Virus record (IMG/VR): IMGVR_UViG_3300024350_000252
Location: 62,001-126,000 of that record
Reading direction: 5' to 3' (one strand)
Length of the DNA: 64,000 bases
Source of the DNA: a virus
The notes beneath the pieces were generated by a model. That model ran no database searches and was not told where the DNA came from. It was given only the letters and a program-made list of their open reading frames with translations. The stretch's first letter is position 1, and each line of letters opens with the position of its first letter. The position numbers and the translations under genes were made by a program. Of the stretch, positions 14,674 to 22,835 are shown one piece after another.

Positions 14674-15761
14674 CAGTATTTTTAGTTGATTTAGAAGCTG
14701 TCGAGACCAGGTACACGGGACAATGGAAGGCTCATGTACCTGAGCTCTTACGAAAAAGGGTACAAAATGTTCAAATTATCGATGGCCCTACGGATATTCC
14801 TGCTGCCACTACGCCTGGTGCTTTTCTCAATTTTGGTGGCACCAATGTATATAAGTCTAGTCAAGTTGAGAAGATTAGCAGACTATTTTGCGCCGGATCA
14901 GTGGGCCCTGGTGATCATTTTATTTTTACAGATGCGTGGCATCCTGGGATCATTAACATCAAATACATGAGTGAGTTACTTGGCATTCCTGTCAAGATAC
15001 ACGCTCTATGGCATGCTGGTAGTTATGATCCTCAGGACTTCTTAGGGCGTCTTATTGGTAACGCAGGTTGGGTAAGACATGCCGAAAAGAGTTTTTTCCA
15101 CGCGATTGATCACAATTATTTTGCTACAGAATTTCATATCAAGATGTTCGATGACAATCTCTTGAATGATGAGATTTTTGAAAATCCATGGAGGCATGAG
15201 GATCTAAAAAATTATCGTGATGATGGTAAGATAATTCGATCTGGTTGGCCTATGGAGTATATGCCAGACACTTTGATCATGTACAAAAACATGCCAAAGA
15301 AAAATGTCATTCTTTTCCCACATCGACTTGCTCCAGAAAAGCAATTAGACATATTCATGGACTTGAAGAAGCATCTTCCTCAATACGAATTCCGTGTATG
15401 TCAAGAATATCCATTGACCAAGAATGAATATCACAATATGCTGGGCGAAGCTAAACTAGTGTTTAGTGCTAATTTACAAGAAACCTTAGGCATAAGTTGG
15501 TACGAAGGCGCACTAGTAGATGCTATTCCAATGGTGCCTGATAGACTCAGCTATAGCGAAATGGCATTAGATACATTTAAGTATCCGAGCAAATGGACAG
15601 AGTCTTTCGAATCGTACGACATCCATAGAAAAGAAGTCTGCCATAAGATTATCCAGTACATGGAAAATTACGAAAAATTCTTACCTAGCCTAAATAAACA
15701 AGTAGATATGTTAACTAAAGACTTCTTCAGTTGCGATAACTTGCTGAAGATGTTAAAATAA
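14670..15761 (+). CDS. GT-B fold glycosyltransferase
   Basis: A 363-residue protein. The N-terminal half is an acceptor-type Rossmann domain (residues 1-195). The C-terminal half has GT4-type donor motifs: FPHRLAPEKQLDIF (about 236-249) and the E-x7-E region QETLGISWYEGALVDA. The acceptor is not readable from sequence. T4 glycosylates modified cytosines in its DNA, and this gene lies between the queD-like gene and folE, so glycosylation of a modified DNA base is one possibility; a virion or host surface acceptor is another. No membrane segment is visible. Confidence 0.8.
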   Translation: MTVFLVDLEAVETRYTGQWKAHVPELLRKRVQNVQIIDGPTDIPAATTPGAFLNFGGTNVYKSSQVEKISRLFCAGSVGPGDHFIFTDAWHPGIINIKYMSELLGIPVKIHALWHAGSYDPQDFLGRLIGNAGWVRHAEKSFFHAIDHNYFATEFHIKMFDDNLLNDEIFENPWRHEDLKNYRDDGKIIRSGWPMEYMPDTLIMYKNMPKKNVILFPHRLAPEKQLDIFMDLKKHLPQYEFRVCQEYPLTKNEYHNMLGEAKLVFSANLQETLGISWYEGALVDAIPMVPDRLSYSEMALDTFKYPSKWTESFESYDIHRKEVCHKIIQYMENYEKFLPSLNKQVDMLTKDFFSCDNLLKMLK

Positions 15762-15798
15762 TACATATGTCATCCACGACACAAACTCGGAGAAAAAA

Positions 15799-16197
15799 AT
15801 GTTAAAGTTTAAAACAATAGAAGATATAACTTCTACTAAAGAAGAATATGATCGATTATACAATATGGATCATATTTTTGTAATTAGAAGCAAGAAACCC
15901 GATGACAACGATTTAACTAAAGCACTGTCGATATTCGAAAGAGACAACTTTGACTGGACTTCAACCCTCAGAGGTCCGTACAAAGGTCAACCAAAAATCA
16001 CAAACGAATTAAATTATCAAGATTATGCTCACGGTTACGTGTTTGAAGTTAGTGATGATAAGTTAATTAATTTCGAAAGAAAAGCATTCATGCTTATTAT
16101 GACAACAGATTTTATCGTTGAAAAATTAGATATAGTAAGATCTAAAAAAGAAGCATCAGACGAAATGTTTTACTCCCTATTTGAGGAACAAGAATAA
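15799..16197 (+). CDS. Hypothetical protein
   Basis: A 132-residue soluble protein preceded by GGAGAAAAAAA. It is strand/helix mixed with a C-terminal acidic helix. A TSTLRGPYKGQPKITNELNYQDYAHGYVFEV region reads like a small folded domain. No family recognised. Start and stop overlap folE (TAATG), so it is co-translated with it. Confidence 0.62.
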   Translation: MLKFKTIEDITSTKEEYDRLYNMDHIFVIRSKKPDDNDLTKALSIFERDNFDWTSTLRGPYKGQPKITNELNYQDYAHGYVFEVSDDKLINFERKAFMLIMTTDFIVEKLDIVRSKKEASDEMFYSLFEEQE

Positions 16198-17033
16198 TGA
16201 CAAAAGAATTTACACCAGATCCTGTTATTAACGCAGAACTCAATAGAGAATTTATTAAGCAAGAATACGAACCTTTAGGTAAACCTGTGTTCATCAAGAA
16301 AGAAACAGGGTTAGATGCTATGAACGGCGACGGCGGATATGAACTAGCTAAACTAAGTGATCATTTACGTTTTAAAATGAAACGTGAAAACAAAAGATTC
16401 TGGGCCGGCGATAACATTAGCGATTTCCTAAGCGACGGTGATAAAGAAAAACTTATCGACGAAGCAACTCTAGCATTTGAAAAAGTCTTAGATGTCTTGT
16501 TGATCGATCGCGAAAACGATCCCAATAGTAAAGGCACAGCTCGTCGCCTTGCTAAGATGTACTTTAACGAAATAATGGCAGGAAGATATGACCCAGCACC
16601 AGACGCAACAGCATTTCCCAATGATTCGCAGGACCGTTACGAAGGTATGCTTGTTGTTCGCAGTGAGCTTCGCAGTATGTGTAGCCATCATCATCAACCC
16701 GTTACTGGCGTTGCTTATATTGGCATTATTGCCGCCGAGAAACTTATCGGACTCAGCAAGTACACACGTATCGCACAATGGTGTGCCCGTCGAGGTACTC
16801 TCCAGGAGGAACTGGCTAATGATATTGCTCGGGAGATCGAACGTGCCACAGGCGCCAAAGACCTAGGCGTTTATATTCAAGCCACTCATGGTTGCTGTGA
16901 GAATCGTGGCATCATGGCACACTCTAGTCTAACACAGACTACTGTACTAAAGGGTGCGTTTAAAGATGATCCGGGTACAAAGAAAGAGTTTATGGACAAT
17001 ATTAAACTTCAACAAGAGTTCGCTCCACGATAA
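16197..17033 (+). CDS. folE: GTP cyclohydrolase I (FolE)
   Basis: A 278-residue type I enzyme. Residues 95-258 are the catalytic domain: DPNSKGTARRLAKMYFNE, then Cys162-x2-His165 in MCSHHHQPVTG, GLSKYTRIAQW, and ATHGCCENRGI with Cys233 as third zinc ligand. It converts GTP to dihydroneopterin triphosphate, the entry step to both folate and 7-deazaguanine synthesis. With queD-like and queE in the same phage, the deazaguanine route is the better reading. The N-terminal 90 residues exceed those of E. coli FolE and are unrecognised. Confidence 0.95.
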   Translation: MTKEFTPDPVINAELNREFIKQEYEPLGKPVFIKKETGLDAMNGDGGYELAKLSDHLRFKMKRENKRFWAGDNISDFLSDGDKEKLIDEATLAFEKVLDVLLIDRENDPNSKGTARRLAKMYFNEIMAGRYDPAPDATAFPNDSQDRYEGMLVVRSELRSMCSHHHQPVTGVAYIGIIAAEKLIGLSKYTRIAQWCARRGTLQEELANDIAREIERATGAKDLGVYIQATHGCCENRGIMAHSSLTQTTVLKGAFKDDPGTKKEFMDNIKLQQEFAPR

Positions 17034-17044
17034 AGGATAAAACA

Positions 17045-17524
17045 ATGAAGTGGTTTTTAAACTTCCTAGAACGCATTGGTCGTAAACGTATCATCCTCGA
17101 TAGAGAATCTAACGAACCATATCTCGAAAGATATTATGTCTTTCTCAAAGATAGGTCTTGGTTTCCCTTCAATGTGTTCTTACACAAATTCTTAAAGTCA
17201 GATCCCGACGATGTACACGATCATCCTTGGCCGTATGCCACTCTCATCCTTAAAGGCGGATACTACGAGTGGGTTCCTAAATTTAACGGCAACGGAGAAA
17301 TGATCGGACAGGTCCGTCATTGGCGTGGCCCTGGTCATTTTCGTGTATGTAATCCCACTTCTTATCATCGTATCGAACTTAAAGAAGGTGTTACAGCATG
17401 GACGTTGTTTATGCCTGGACCACATCGTAGGGAGTGGGGATTCCTTGTTAAAGGTAAGGAATGGATACAACATGAACAATATATTGAACAAAGGAAAAAG
17501 TTAAATGTACAAACGAACGGTTAG
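17045..17524 (+). CDS. Cupin-like protein
   Basis: A 159-residue protein with a double-stranded beta-helix pattern. A DVHDHPWPYATLILKGGYYEW segment resembles cupin motif 1 (His-x-His), and RVCNPTSYHRIELKEG resembles motif 2 with a His. An RREWGF segment follows. Metal binding by these His residues is likely. I recall it as a conserved phage protein without assigned reaction. It overlaps the phosphoribosyltransferase gene by 20 bp. Confidence 0.72.
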   Translation: MKWFLNFLERIGRKRIILDRESNEPYLERYYVFLKDRSWFPFNVFLHKFLKSDPDDVHDHPWPYATLILKGGYYEWVPKFNGNGEMIGQVRHWRGPGHFRVCNPTSYHRIELKEGVTAWTLFMPGPHRREWGFLVKGKEWIQHEQYIEQRKKLNVQTNG

Positions 17525-18002
17525 TTGGTACGATTTACAAAAAACAGTTAATAAAATTTGTCGGGACGTCACATTAACAGGTTGGCGTCCTGATTATGTT
17601 GTAGGCATCACACGTGGTGGATTGCTACCAGCTGTAATGATCAGTCATTATTTCGATATACCCTGTAACACATTAAAAGTCTGTCTTAGAGACAACGAAG
17701 AAACAGAAAGCAATCTGTGGATGGCTGAAGATGCATTTGCTGGTAAGAAAATTCTTGTCGTCGATGACATCAATGATTCAGGTGCCACCATTAATTGGTT
17801 ATTAAAAGATTGGCCTAGTGGATGTTTTCCAAATGATCCCAAATGGGAAAGTATATGGGGAGATAATGTTCGCTTTGCCGTCCTGTTCGATAACTTAGCT
17901 TCTAAAGCACAAGTATCCGCAGACTACGTCGGTGAAGAAATCAATAAAGCCGAAGACGATTGTTGGATAGACTTTCCTTATGAAGATTGGTGGACAAAAT
18001 GA
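17505..18002 (+). CDS. Phosphoribosyltransferase (type I, purine-type)
   Basis: A 165-residue type I PRTase. The PRPP-binding signature ILVVDDINDSGAT lies at about 85-97. VGITRGGLLPAVMISHYF (about 33-50) supplies the PPi loop (RGG) and following helix, as in xanthine/hypoxanthine-guanine PRTases. The WIDFPYEDWW ending is typical of xanthine-type members. It could salvage purine bases to nucleotides. The gene lies next to folE and the cupin protein, so a role in feeding GTP into the deazaguanine pathway is conceivable but unproven. Confidence 0.85.
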   Translation: MYKRTVSWYDLQKTVNKICRDVTLTGWRPDYVVGITRGGLLPAVMISHYFDIPCNTLKVCLRDNEETESNLWMAEDAFAGKKILVVDDINDSGATINWLLKDWPSGCFPNDPKWESIWGDNVRFAVLFDNLASKAQVSADYVGEEINKAEDDCWIDFPYEDWWTK

Positions 18003-18229
18003 TAGACGAAAAAGTAAAATTACATTGTACAGACAACGGCAAAGACCTCGATGGACATATTCTGTCTTACAAGCCTAAAGCATATCTAGAAGTAGCTGTA
18101 CAAACATTAAAGATTCGTATGGCGTATCAAGAACGCACTAAGGTATTTGTAGGCAGCGTAGGCGGAAAAGAATTCGTTCTAAAAGAATCCAATCTGCCTA
18201 CCGAACGCAAGGAGTTTAGTAGAAAATGA
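17999..18229 (+). CDS. Small hypothetical protein
   Basis: 76 residues from ATG 17999, which overlaps the previous stop as ATGA; a TTG 12 bp earlier is less likely. Strand-rich, with KVKLHCTDNGKDLDGHILSY and KVFVGSVGGKEFVLKES segments. No family recognised. The 3' end overlaps the HIT gene by 4 bp. Confidence 0.65.
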   Translation: MIDEKVKLHCTDNGKDLDGHILSYKPKAYLEVAVQTLKIRMAYQERTKVFVGSVGGKEFVLKESNLPTERKEFSRK

Positions 18230-18615
18230 GCAACGAAGCACACACATTAAGCGATGCCAAAGCAGAAGGTGTAGCACCATGGGATGATCTTGTAGAAGAA
18301 GATTTCCATGTTGCTGTTTTTAAAGATAGATATCCTGTCACAGAAGGACATCTTTTGTTTGTACCGCAATATGATGCTGACGGCATCATAGCCGATGCGT
18401 TCCGAGATGCTTTACGCAAAGGTAGAGAAATGATGGCTAATAACGAATGCGATGGATTCAACATCGGAATCAATGTTGGTAAAGCAGCAGGCCAAACAGT
18501 AATGTATCCGCATGTACATCTCATTCCTAGAAGAAATGGCGATATGGCCGATCCTAGAGGCGGTGTACGTCATGTTATTCCTGAAAAAGGTAATTACAAG
18601 AAGGAGACTGTATGA
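18226..18615 (+). CDS. HIT-family nucleotide hydrolase with altered triad
   Basis: A 129-residue histidine-triad protein. The C-terminal signature GQTVMYPHVHLIPRR (about 88-102) matches the HIT motif, except that Tyr replaces the first His of His-x-His-x-His. The catalytic central His and the following one remain. Upstream parts (PVTEGHLLFVP and GFNIGINVGKAAGQ) are also typical. HIT proteins hydrolyse Ap4A or nucleoside phosphoramidates. It overlaps both neighbours by ATGA. Confidence 0.87.
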   Translation: MSNEAHTLSDAKAEGVAPWDDLVEEDFHVAVFKDRYPVTEGHLLFVPQYDADGIIADAFRDALRKGREMMANNECDGFNIGINVGKAAGQTVMYPHVHLIPRRNGDMADPRGGVRHVIPEKGNYKKETV

Positions 18616-18824
18616 CAAATAAAATCAAAGAAGGTAGTAAATGGCGTGCCGGGGATAAAACATTCCATGTATTGAGTGTTGTCGAAATAAACAATAATAT
18701 TTGGGTACACTATATCGAAGATACAAAACTGTCATTAAACGGCGACAAACTGCCAGGCGAAAAGGAGTACAGTTGTTTTGCTGAAAGCTTCGTCAGTAGG
18801 TTCACACCCTTTGAAAACTATTAA
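18612..18824 (+). CDS. Small hypothetical protein
   Basis: 70 residues, predicted strand-rich (GSKWRAGDKTFHVLSVVEIN then IWVHYIED), resembling a small SH3-like barrel with a conserved-looking YSCFAESFVSRFTPFEN end. I recall similar short proteins in T4-like phages. ATGA overlap upstream. No function assigned. Confidence 0.65.
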   Translation: MTNKIKEGSKWRAGDKTFHVLSVVEINNNIWVHYIEDTKLSLNGDKLPGEKEYSCFAESFVSRFTPFENY

Positions 18825-19011
18825 GATTCCGTGGTCTTCTAAACTCGACAACATACCAAAATGGGATGAAGTGAGTATCAAGATCGTACAAACATTTGGT
18901 TTACCAGGACACAAGTATCGTTGCGAAATGAGTACCGAGGCTATGATATATCATTTTGAAAACGAACAAGATTGCTTTTTATGTAAACTGATGGTGAGTG
19001 AATATCTATGA
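18811..19011 (+). CDS. Small hypothetical protein (TTG start inferred)
   Basis: The frame has no ATG before the conserved-looking part. TTG 18811 (66 aa, preceded by AGTAGG) is preferred over TTG 18778 (77 aa), because it gives the short overlap usual here and begins LKTIKIPWSSKLDNIPKWDE, which I recall from cyanophage relatives starting with Met-Lys-Thr-Ile. Mixed alpha/beta with two Cys near the C terminus. Function unknown. Confidence 0.58.
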   Translation: MKTIKIPWSSKLDNIPKWDEVSIKIVQTFGLPGHKYRCEMSTEAMIYHFENEQDCFLCKLMVSEYL

Positions 19012-19826
19012 GCATAGCATTATTCTTAGGCGATAGTCATACCTGTGGGTATGTAACAGTGCCAGGACAACAAGGGCCTGGAACATATACCATGTGGAAC
19101 AATAACAATTATGCCGAATCATATGCTAGACAAAATAACAAAAAAACTGTTATCTATGCTGTGCCTGGAAGTTGTAATAGAGTCTACCCCGATTGGTTAA
19201 GATCTATGTTGGACAAATATCCAGATATAGATGAAGTATATGTATTGTTAGCTTATTGGAATAGATTTGTTTTAGGGTTCAATGAAACCCTATCTCCTTC
19301 TGTTTTGCCAGCTGATTATTTTACTACACACGTAATGAACAAAGACAATTTAATAGATATCTATCAAGATGTACTGTTCAAAGAAGATCGATTCCAACTA
19401 TACAATAAACCCACTTATGAAGATTTTTCAAGCGGAGCATCTGTTAGTTTTAACTATCAAAATGCTTTAGTTGATCCGGATCTAAGAAAAGACAGCTTTA
19501 TGAAAGTCAAATTATTCTTTGATCTAAATACACACCTAGAACAAAGAGATTTTTTTAAAGATGTATACACAATGGATAATATGTGCCATGATAGGAATTG
19601 TCGTTTATTTTTCTTTAACATGACTGATCGCATGAAGTTTCCTGATTCATTTGATTTTTATGGAAAGCTAAAAGCTACAACAGTAGCACCAATGTCTGTA
19701 GAATCGTATTTTAAAAGCAAATTCATAGATCATAAAAAATATTACATAGAAGACGGTGAGCATTACAATCAAGAATATCACGACCTTATTGCGAGCAGAT
19801 TTATTCCATGGCTAAAGACTCAGTAA
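19008..19826 (+). CDS. SGNH/GDSL-type hydrolase-like protein
   Basis: A 272-residue protein. Block I GDSH at residues 8-11 supplies the nucleophile Ser. A block III-like YAVPGSCNR and YVLLAYWNRF follow, and a C-terminal D-G-E-H-Y-N segment supplies the Asp-x-x-His pair. Family members are esterases or acetylhydrolases acting on lipids or sugars. The substrate is unknown. It overlaps its own probable relative downstream, so the two form a pair. No signal peptide, hence cytoplasmic or virion-associated. Confidence 0.75.
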   Translation: MSIALFLGDSHTCGYVTVPGQQGPGTYTMWNNNNYAESYARQNNKKTVIYAVPGSCNRVYPDWLRSMLDKYPDIDEVYVLLAYWNRFVLGFNETLSPSVLPADYFTTHVMNKDNLIDIYQDVLFKEDRFQLYNKPTYEDFSSGASVSFNYQNALVDPDLRKDSFMKVKLFFDLNTHLEQRDFFKDVYTMDNMCHDRNCRLFFFNMTDRMKFPDSFDFYGKLKATTVAPMSVESYFKSKFIDHKKYYIEDGEHYNQEYHDLIASRFIPWLKTQ

Positions 19827-20407
19827 AAATCCTAATCGCCGGAGATAGTTTTGCTGCTAAATGGCCTGGCAAAGGTTGGCCTGATCTGTTATCTGAATAT
19901 ATCAATGTGACTAATCTAGCACAAGCCGGTGTAGGCGAATACAAGATTCTAGAACAGATAAAATCAGCAAATCTACAAGATTATTCTGCTGTAATCGTTT
20001 GCCATACCAGTCCTAGTAGAGTACATACCAGATCACATCCTATTCATAAAACAGGGCTACATGAAAATTGTGATTTGATATGGACTGATATCGAATCTCA
20101 TAAAGATTATTTCAATAGTAGTTTGAAAGCAGCTAAAGGATATTTCCAACATCATTACGATGATCAATATTACAAAGACATTTACAGCTTGATTAGGAAA
20201 GAAATATCTAATATAATAGATATACCATACATATCTGTAGATAATCTAAAAGCTAGCACAGAGTTTAAGTTTGAAACAAATTCAATAGACTTTAGCGACT
20301 ACTGGTTAGAAAATAGAGGAAATACAAACCATTTTAACGAACAAGGAAACAGTTACGTATGTCAGACATTACTAACGAAACTAAAAAGCATTGGACTATC
20401 ACTTTAG
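19808..20407 (+). CDS. Second SGNH/GDSL-type hydrolase-like protein
   Basis: 199 residues with block I GDSFAAKWPG (residues 12-21), Gly in QAGVGEYK (block II), VIVCHTSPSR in the block III position, and NHFNEQGN at the C terminus as the Asp/Asn-x-x-His block. The catalytic Asp appears replaced by Asn in that last block, so activity is uncertain. It overlaps the upstream hydrolase by 19 bp and the AbrB-like gene by 49 bp. Confidence 0.72.
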   Translation: MAKDSVKILIAGDSFAAKWPGKGWPDLLSEYINVTNLAQAGVGEYKILEQIKSANLQDYSAVIVCHTSPSRVHTRSHPIHKTGLHENCDLIWTDIESHKDYFNSSLKAAKGYFQHHYDDQYYKDIYSLIRKEISNIIDIPYISVDNLKASTEFKFETNSIDFSDYWLENRGNTNHFNEQGNSYVCQTLLTKLKSIGLSL

Positions 20408-20571
20408 AAGAAGATCCCGAAACTGGCGAATTGGTAATGCCATTGCCTGACGATGCTCTACAGCAAGCAGGATTTAAAGAAGGCGATATTTTAGTTTGGA
20501 AAGATCTTGGTAACGGATCATTTGAACTAAGAAAAAAGGTTGACAATCAAGATACAAAGGATGTAAAATAA
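20359..20571 (+). CDS. AbrB/MazE-like DNA-binding domain protein
   Basis: A 70-residue protein with the SpoVT/AbrB swapped-hairpin pattern: WTITLEEDPETGELVMPLP, DDALQQAGFKEGDILVWKD, then GNGSFELRKK. Such domains are transcription factors or antitoxins; no toxin lies next to it. The start is inside the upstream gene (49-bp overlap), so translation is coupled. It lies directly before queE. Confidence 0.8.
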   Translation: MSDITNETKKHWTITLEEDPETGELVMPLPDDALQQAGFKEGDILVWKDLGNGSFELRKKVDNQDTKDVK

Positions 20572-20575
20572 AACA

Positions 20576-21424
20576 ATGAGCAAAATCAAGATAGCAGAAC
20601 TATTTTATTCAATTCAAGGCGAAGGACGCTATATGGGTGTACCTTCGGTCTTCTTGCGTACTTTTGGTTGTAACTTTAAGTGCGCAGGCTTTGGTATGCC
20701 TAAAGGAGAACTCAGCAATGAAGCAGATAATATTGACCCATCTCTTTACACCGAGTACAAATCGCTTCCTTTGGTGTCTACAGGTTGTGATAGTTACGCT
20801 AGTTGGGATCCTCGCTTTAAGCATCTTTCTCCCGTTTTGGATACTGATGCGATTGCCGATGCTATTGTGGATACGTTACCTTACAAAGAATGGCGCGACG
20901 AACATCTCGTGATTACAGGCGGTGAGCCGTTGCTAGGTTGGCAACGTGCTTACCCAGACTTGCTACGTCATCCTAAGATGGCAGGTCTCAAGGAAATCAC
21001 TTTTGAAACAAATGGCACTCAGCCGCTAACTGAAGAATTCGCAGAGTATTTGTTAGAATGGTTGATGCCTCATCCAGAATATCACAAAGAAATCACATTC
21101 AGTGTCAGTGCTAAACTAAGTTGCTCTGGTGAAGCAAGACATGAAGCTATTCGGCCAGATGTAGTTTGTAACTACGAAACTCTAGGATATACATATCTTA
21201 AATTTGTTGTGGCTACAGAAGAAGACGCAGAAGAAGCTATCGAAACAGTAGACCTTTACAGAGCAGAAGGATTTACAGGACCGGTGTATTTGATGCCTGT
21301 AGGCGGTGTAGAAAGTGTTTATACATTGAATAATCGCCGTGTAGCAGAGCTAGCAATGAAGAACGGTTTACGTTATAGCGACAGATTACAAGTGCCGTTA
21401 TTTAAAAATGAATGGGGTACATAA
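20576..21424 (+). CDS. queE: QueE: 7-carboxy-7-deazaguanine synthase (radical SAM)
   Basis: A 282-residue radical SAM enzyme. The opening KIAELFYSIQGEGRYMGVPSVF is the QueE signature. The cluster Cys are Cys32 and Cys36 (GCNFKC), with the third after an unusually long insertion at Cys71 (STGCDSYASW). The SAM-binding GGEP lies at 115-118, and FETNG and FSVSAKLS follow. It converts 6-carboxytetrahydropterin to 7-carboxy-7-deazaguanine. QueC, the next enzyme to preQ0, is not in this window. A TTGACA/TAAAAT pair (18-bp spacer) sits just upstream but would give a leaderless message. Confidence 0.93.
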   Translation: MSKIKIAELFYSIQGEGRYMGVPSVFLRTFGCNFKCAGFGMPKGELSNEADNIDPSLYTEYKSLPLVSTGCDSYASWDPRFKHLSPVLDTDAIADAIVDTLPYKEWRDEHLVITGGEPLLGWQRAYPDLLRHPKMAGLKEITFETNGTQPLTEEFAEYLLEWLMPHPEYHKEITFSVSAKLSCSGEARHEAIRPDVVCNYETLGYTYLKFVVATEEDAEEAIETVDLYRAEGFTGPVYLMPVGGVESVYTLNNRRVAELAMKNGLRYSDRLQVPLFKNEWGT

Positions 21425-21852
21425 TGAAAGATTGGTTAAAGAAAATCACAGGTATTAAACAATTAGAAGAAGAAAAAGCTCGTGCCGAACAAGAACGCAC
21501 CGAAGCACTTGCTCGTGCGGCTGAAGCGCAGGCTAAAGAGGAAGAAGCTAAACTAACTCCTAAAGAACGTGCTACCAAAAAAGGCGAGCCTTGGGTAGCT
21601 GTGCTGGATACTAAAGTAAACAAAGATAATATACGTAACGGTTTTTTTGAGCTTGACTGGAATGAACAATTCATAGTACAATTAAAGCAAGAAGGATACG
21701 GATTTGACGGCGACCTTGATGAAGAAATCGTAGATCGTTGGTTCAAAGATATCGTTCGAAACATGCTAGCCGACGAAGGACAAGATACTACTCGTGGGGC
21801 TGGTTATATCAATGTTGTTCCTATTACTAAAGAAAAGTCTGCTATTTCATGA
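21424..21852 (+). CDS. Hypothetical protein with N-terminal coiled coil
   Basis: 142 residues from ATG 21424, which overlaps the queE stop (TAATG); an upstream ATG 12 bp earlier is possible. Residues 10-45 are an Ala/Glu-rich coiled coil. Residues 55-140 are a globular domain containing GEPWVAVLDTKVNKDNIRNG and FFELDWNEQFI, which I recall as conserved in marine T4-like phages. It overlaps the exonuclease gene by 4 bp. Function unknown. Confidence 0.68.
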   Translation: MKDWLKKITGIKQLEEEKARAEQERTEALARAAEAQAKEEEAKLTPKERATKKGEPWVAVLDTKVNKDNIRNGFFELDWNEQFIVQLKQEGYGFDGDLDEEIVDRWFKDIVRNMLADEGQDTTRGAGYINVVPITKEKSAIS

Positions 21853-22835
21853 ACTATATCTTGGTAGATACAGCTAACACTTTTTTCCGTGCTAGACATG
21901 TTATCAGAGGTGATGCTGATATTAAAATTGGCATGGCTTTTCATATCACTTTTAACAGTATCAAGAAAGCATGGAAAGACTTTAATGGTAGCCATGTTAT
22001 TTTCTGTTTAGAAGGTCGTAGCTGGCGTAAGGACTATTACGAGCCATATAAGCGTAATAGAGCAGAAAGTCGTGCTGCGCTAACTGCGTCCGAACAAGAA
22101 GAAGATAAATTGTTTTGGGAAGCGTTTGACACGTTTAAAGAATTTATTTCAGATAAAACAAACTGTACAGTATTACATAATCCAAGGTTAGAAGCAGATG
22201 ATCTCATCGCTGGTTTTATTCAAAATCATCCTAACGATAACCATATTATTATTTCTACAGACAGTGATTTCGAACAGATGATCGCCTCGAATGTAAAACA
22301 ATACAACGGTGTAAGCGAAGTTACTATTTCACATGACGGATACTTTGACAGCAAAGGTAATAGAGTTAAAGACAAAAAGACAGGTGAAGATAAGGCACCG
22401 CCTGATCCACAATGGTTGCTTTTCGAAAAGTGTATGCGAGGAGACACATCTGACAATGTCTTTAGTGCTTATCCGGGTGTGCGCACAAAAGGCACAAAAA
22501 GTAAAGTCGGTCTGCTAGAAGCATTCGAAGATCGTAACAGTAAAGGATTTTCGTGGAATAACCTCATGCTACAACGTTGGGTAGACCACGAAGGAAAAGA
22601 ACACAGAGTTTTGGAAGACTATGAGCGAAATCGTAGACTTATAGATCTTTCATATCAACCTGATGATATCAAAGCCATCATCAAAGAAACTATCGATCAA
22701 GCTATTGCTGCCGATAAAAATATCAGTCAGGTTGGAATTAGGTTGATGAAGTTTTGTAATCTGTATGATCTTAAAAAGATCGCAGATCAAGCCAACCTAT
22801 ATGCTGAACCACTCAATGCGAGGTACACACAATGA
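21849..22835 (+). CDS. rnh: FEN-type 5'-3' exonuclease / RNase H (T4 Rnh-like)
   Basis: A 328-residue PIN/FEN-family nuclease. Metal-binding acidic residues are visible in order: Asp7 (ILVDTAN), the acidic pair in LEADDLIAGF, ISTDSDFEQM, and MRGDTSDNV. The RxxYYEPYKRNR helical-arch region and a C-terminal H3TH-like part are present. Length (T4 Rnh is about 305) fits the enzyme that removes RNA primers from lagging strands. It belongs to the replication set with genes 43 and 45. Confidence 0.9.
   Translation: MNYILVDTANTFFRARHVIRGDADIKIGMAFHITFNSIKKAWKDFNGSHVIFCLEGRSWRKDYYEPYKRNRAESRAALTASEQEEDKLFWEAFDTFKEFISDKTNCTVLHNPRLEADDLIAGFIQNHPNDNHIIISTDSDFEQMIASNVKQYNGVSEVTISHDGYFDSKGNRVKDKKTGEDKAPPDPQWLLFEKCMRGDTSDNVFSAYPGVRTKGTKSKVGLLEAFEDRNSKGFSWNNLMLQRWVDHEGKEHRVLEDYERNRRLIDLSYQPDDIKAIIKETIDQAIAADKNISQVGIRLMKFCNLYDLKKIADQANLYAEPLNARYTQ

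Noticed and set aside
20540-20569. TTGACA-N18-TAAAAT before queE as a promoter
   Set aside because: Good hexamers, but the -35 lies in the AbrB-like coding region and the predicted start would fall on the queE ATG, giving a leaderless message. Kept only as a note.
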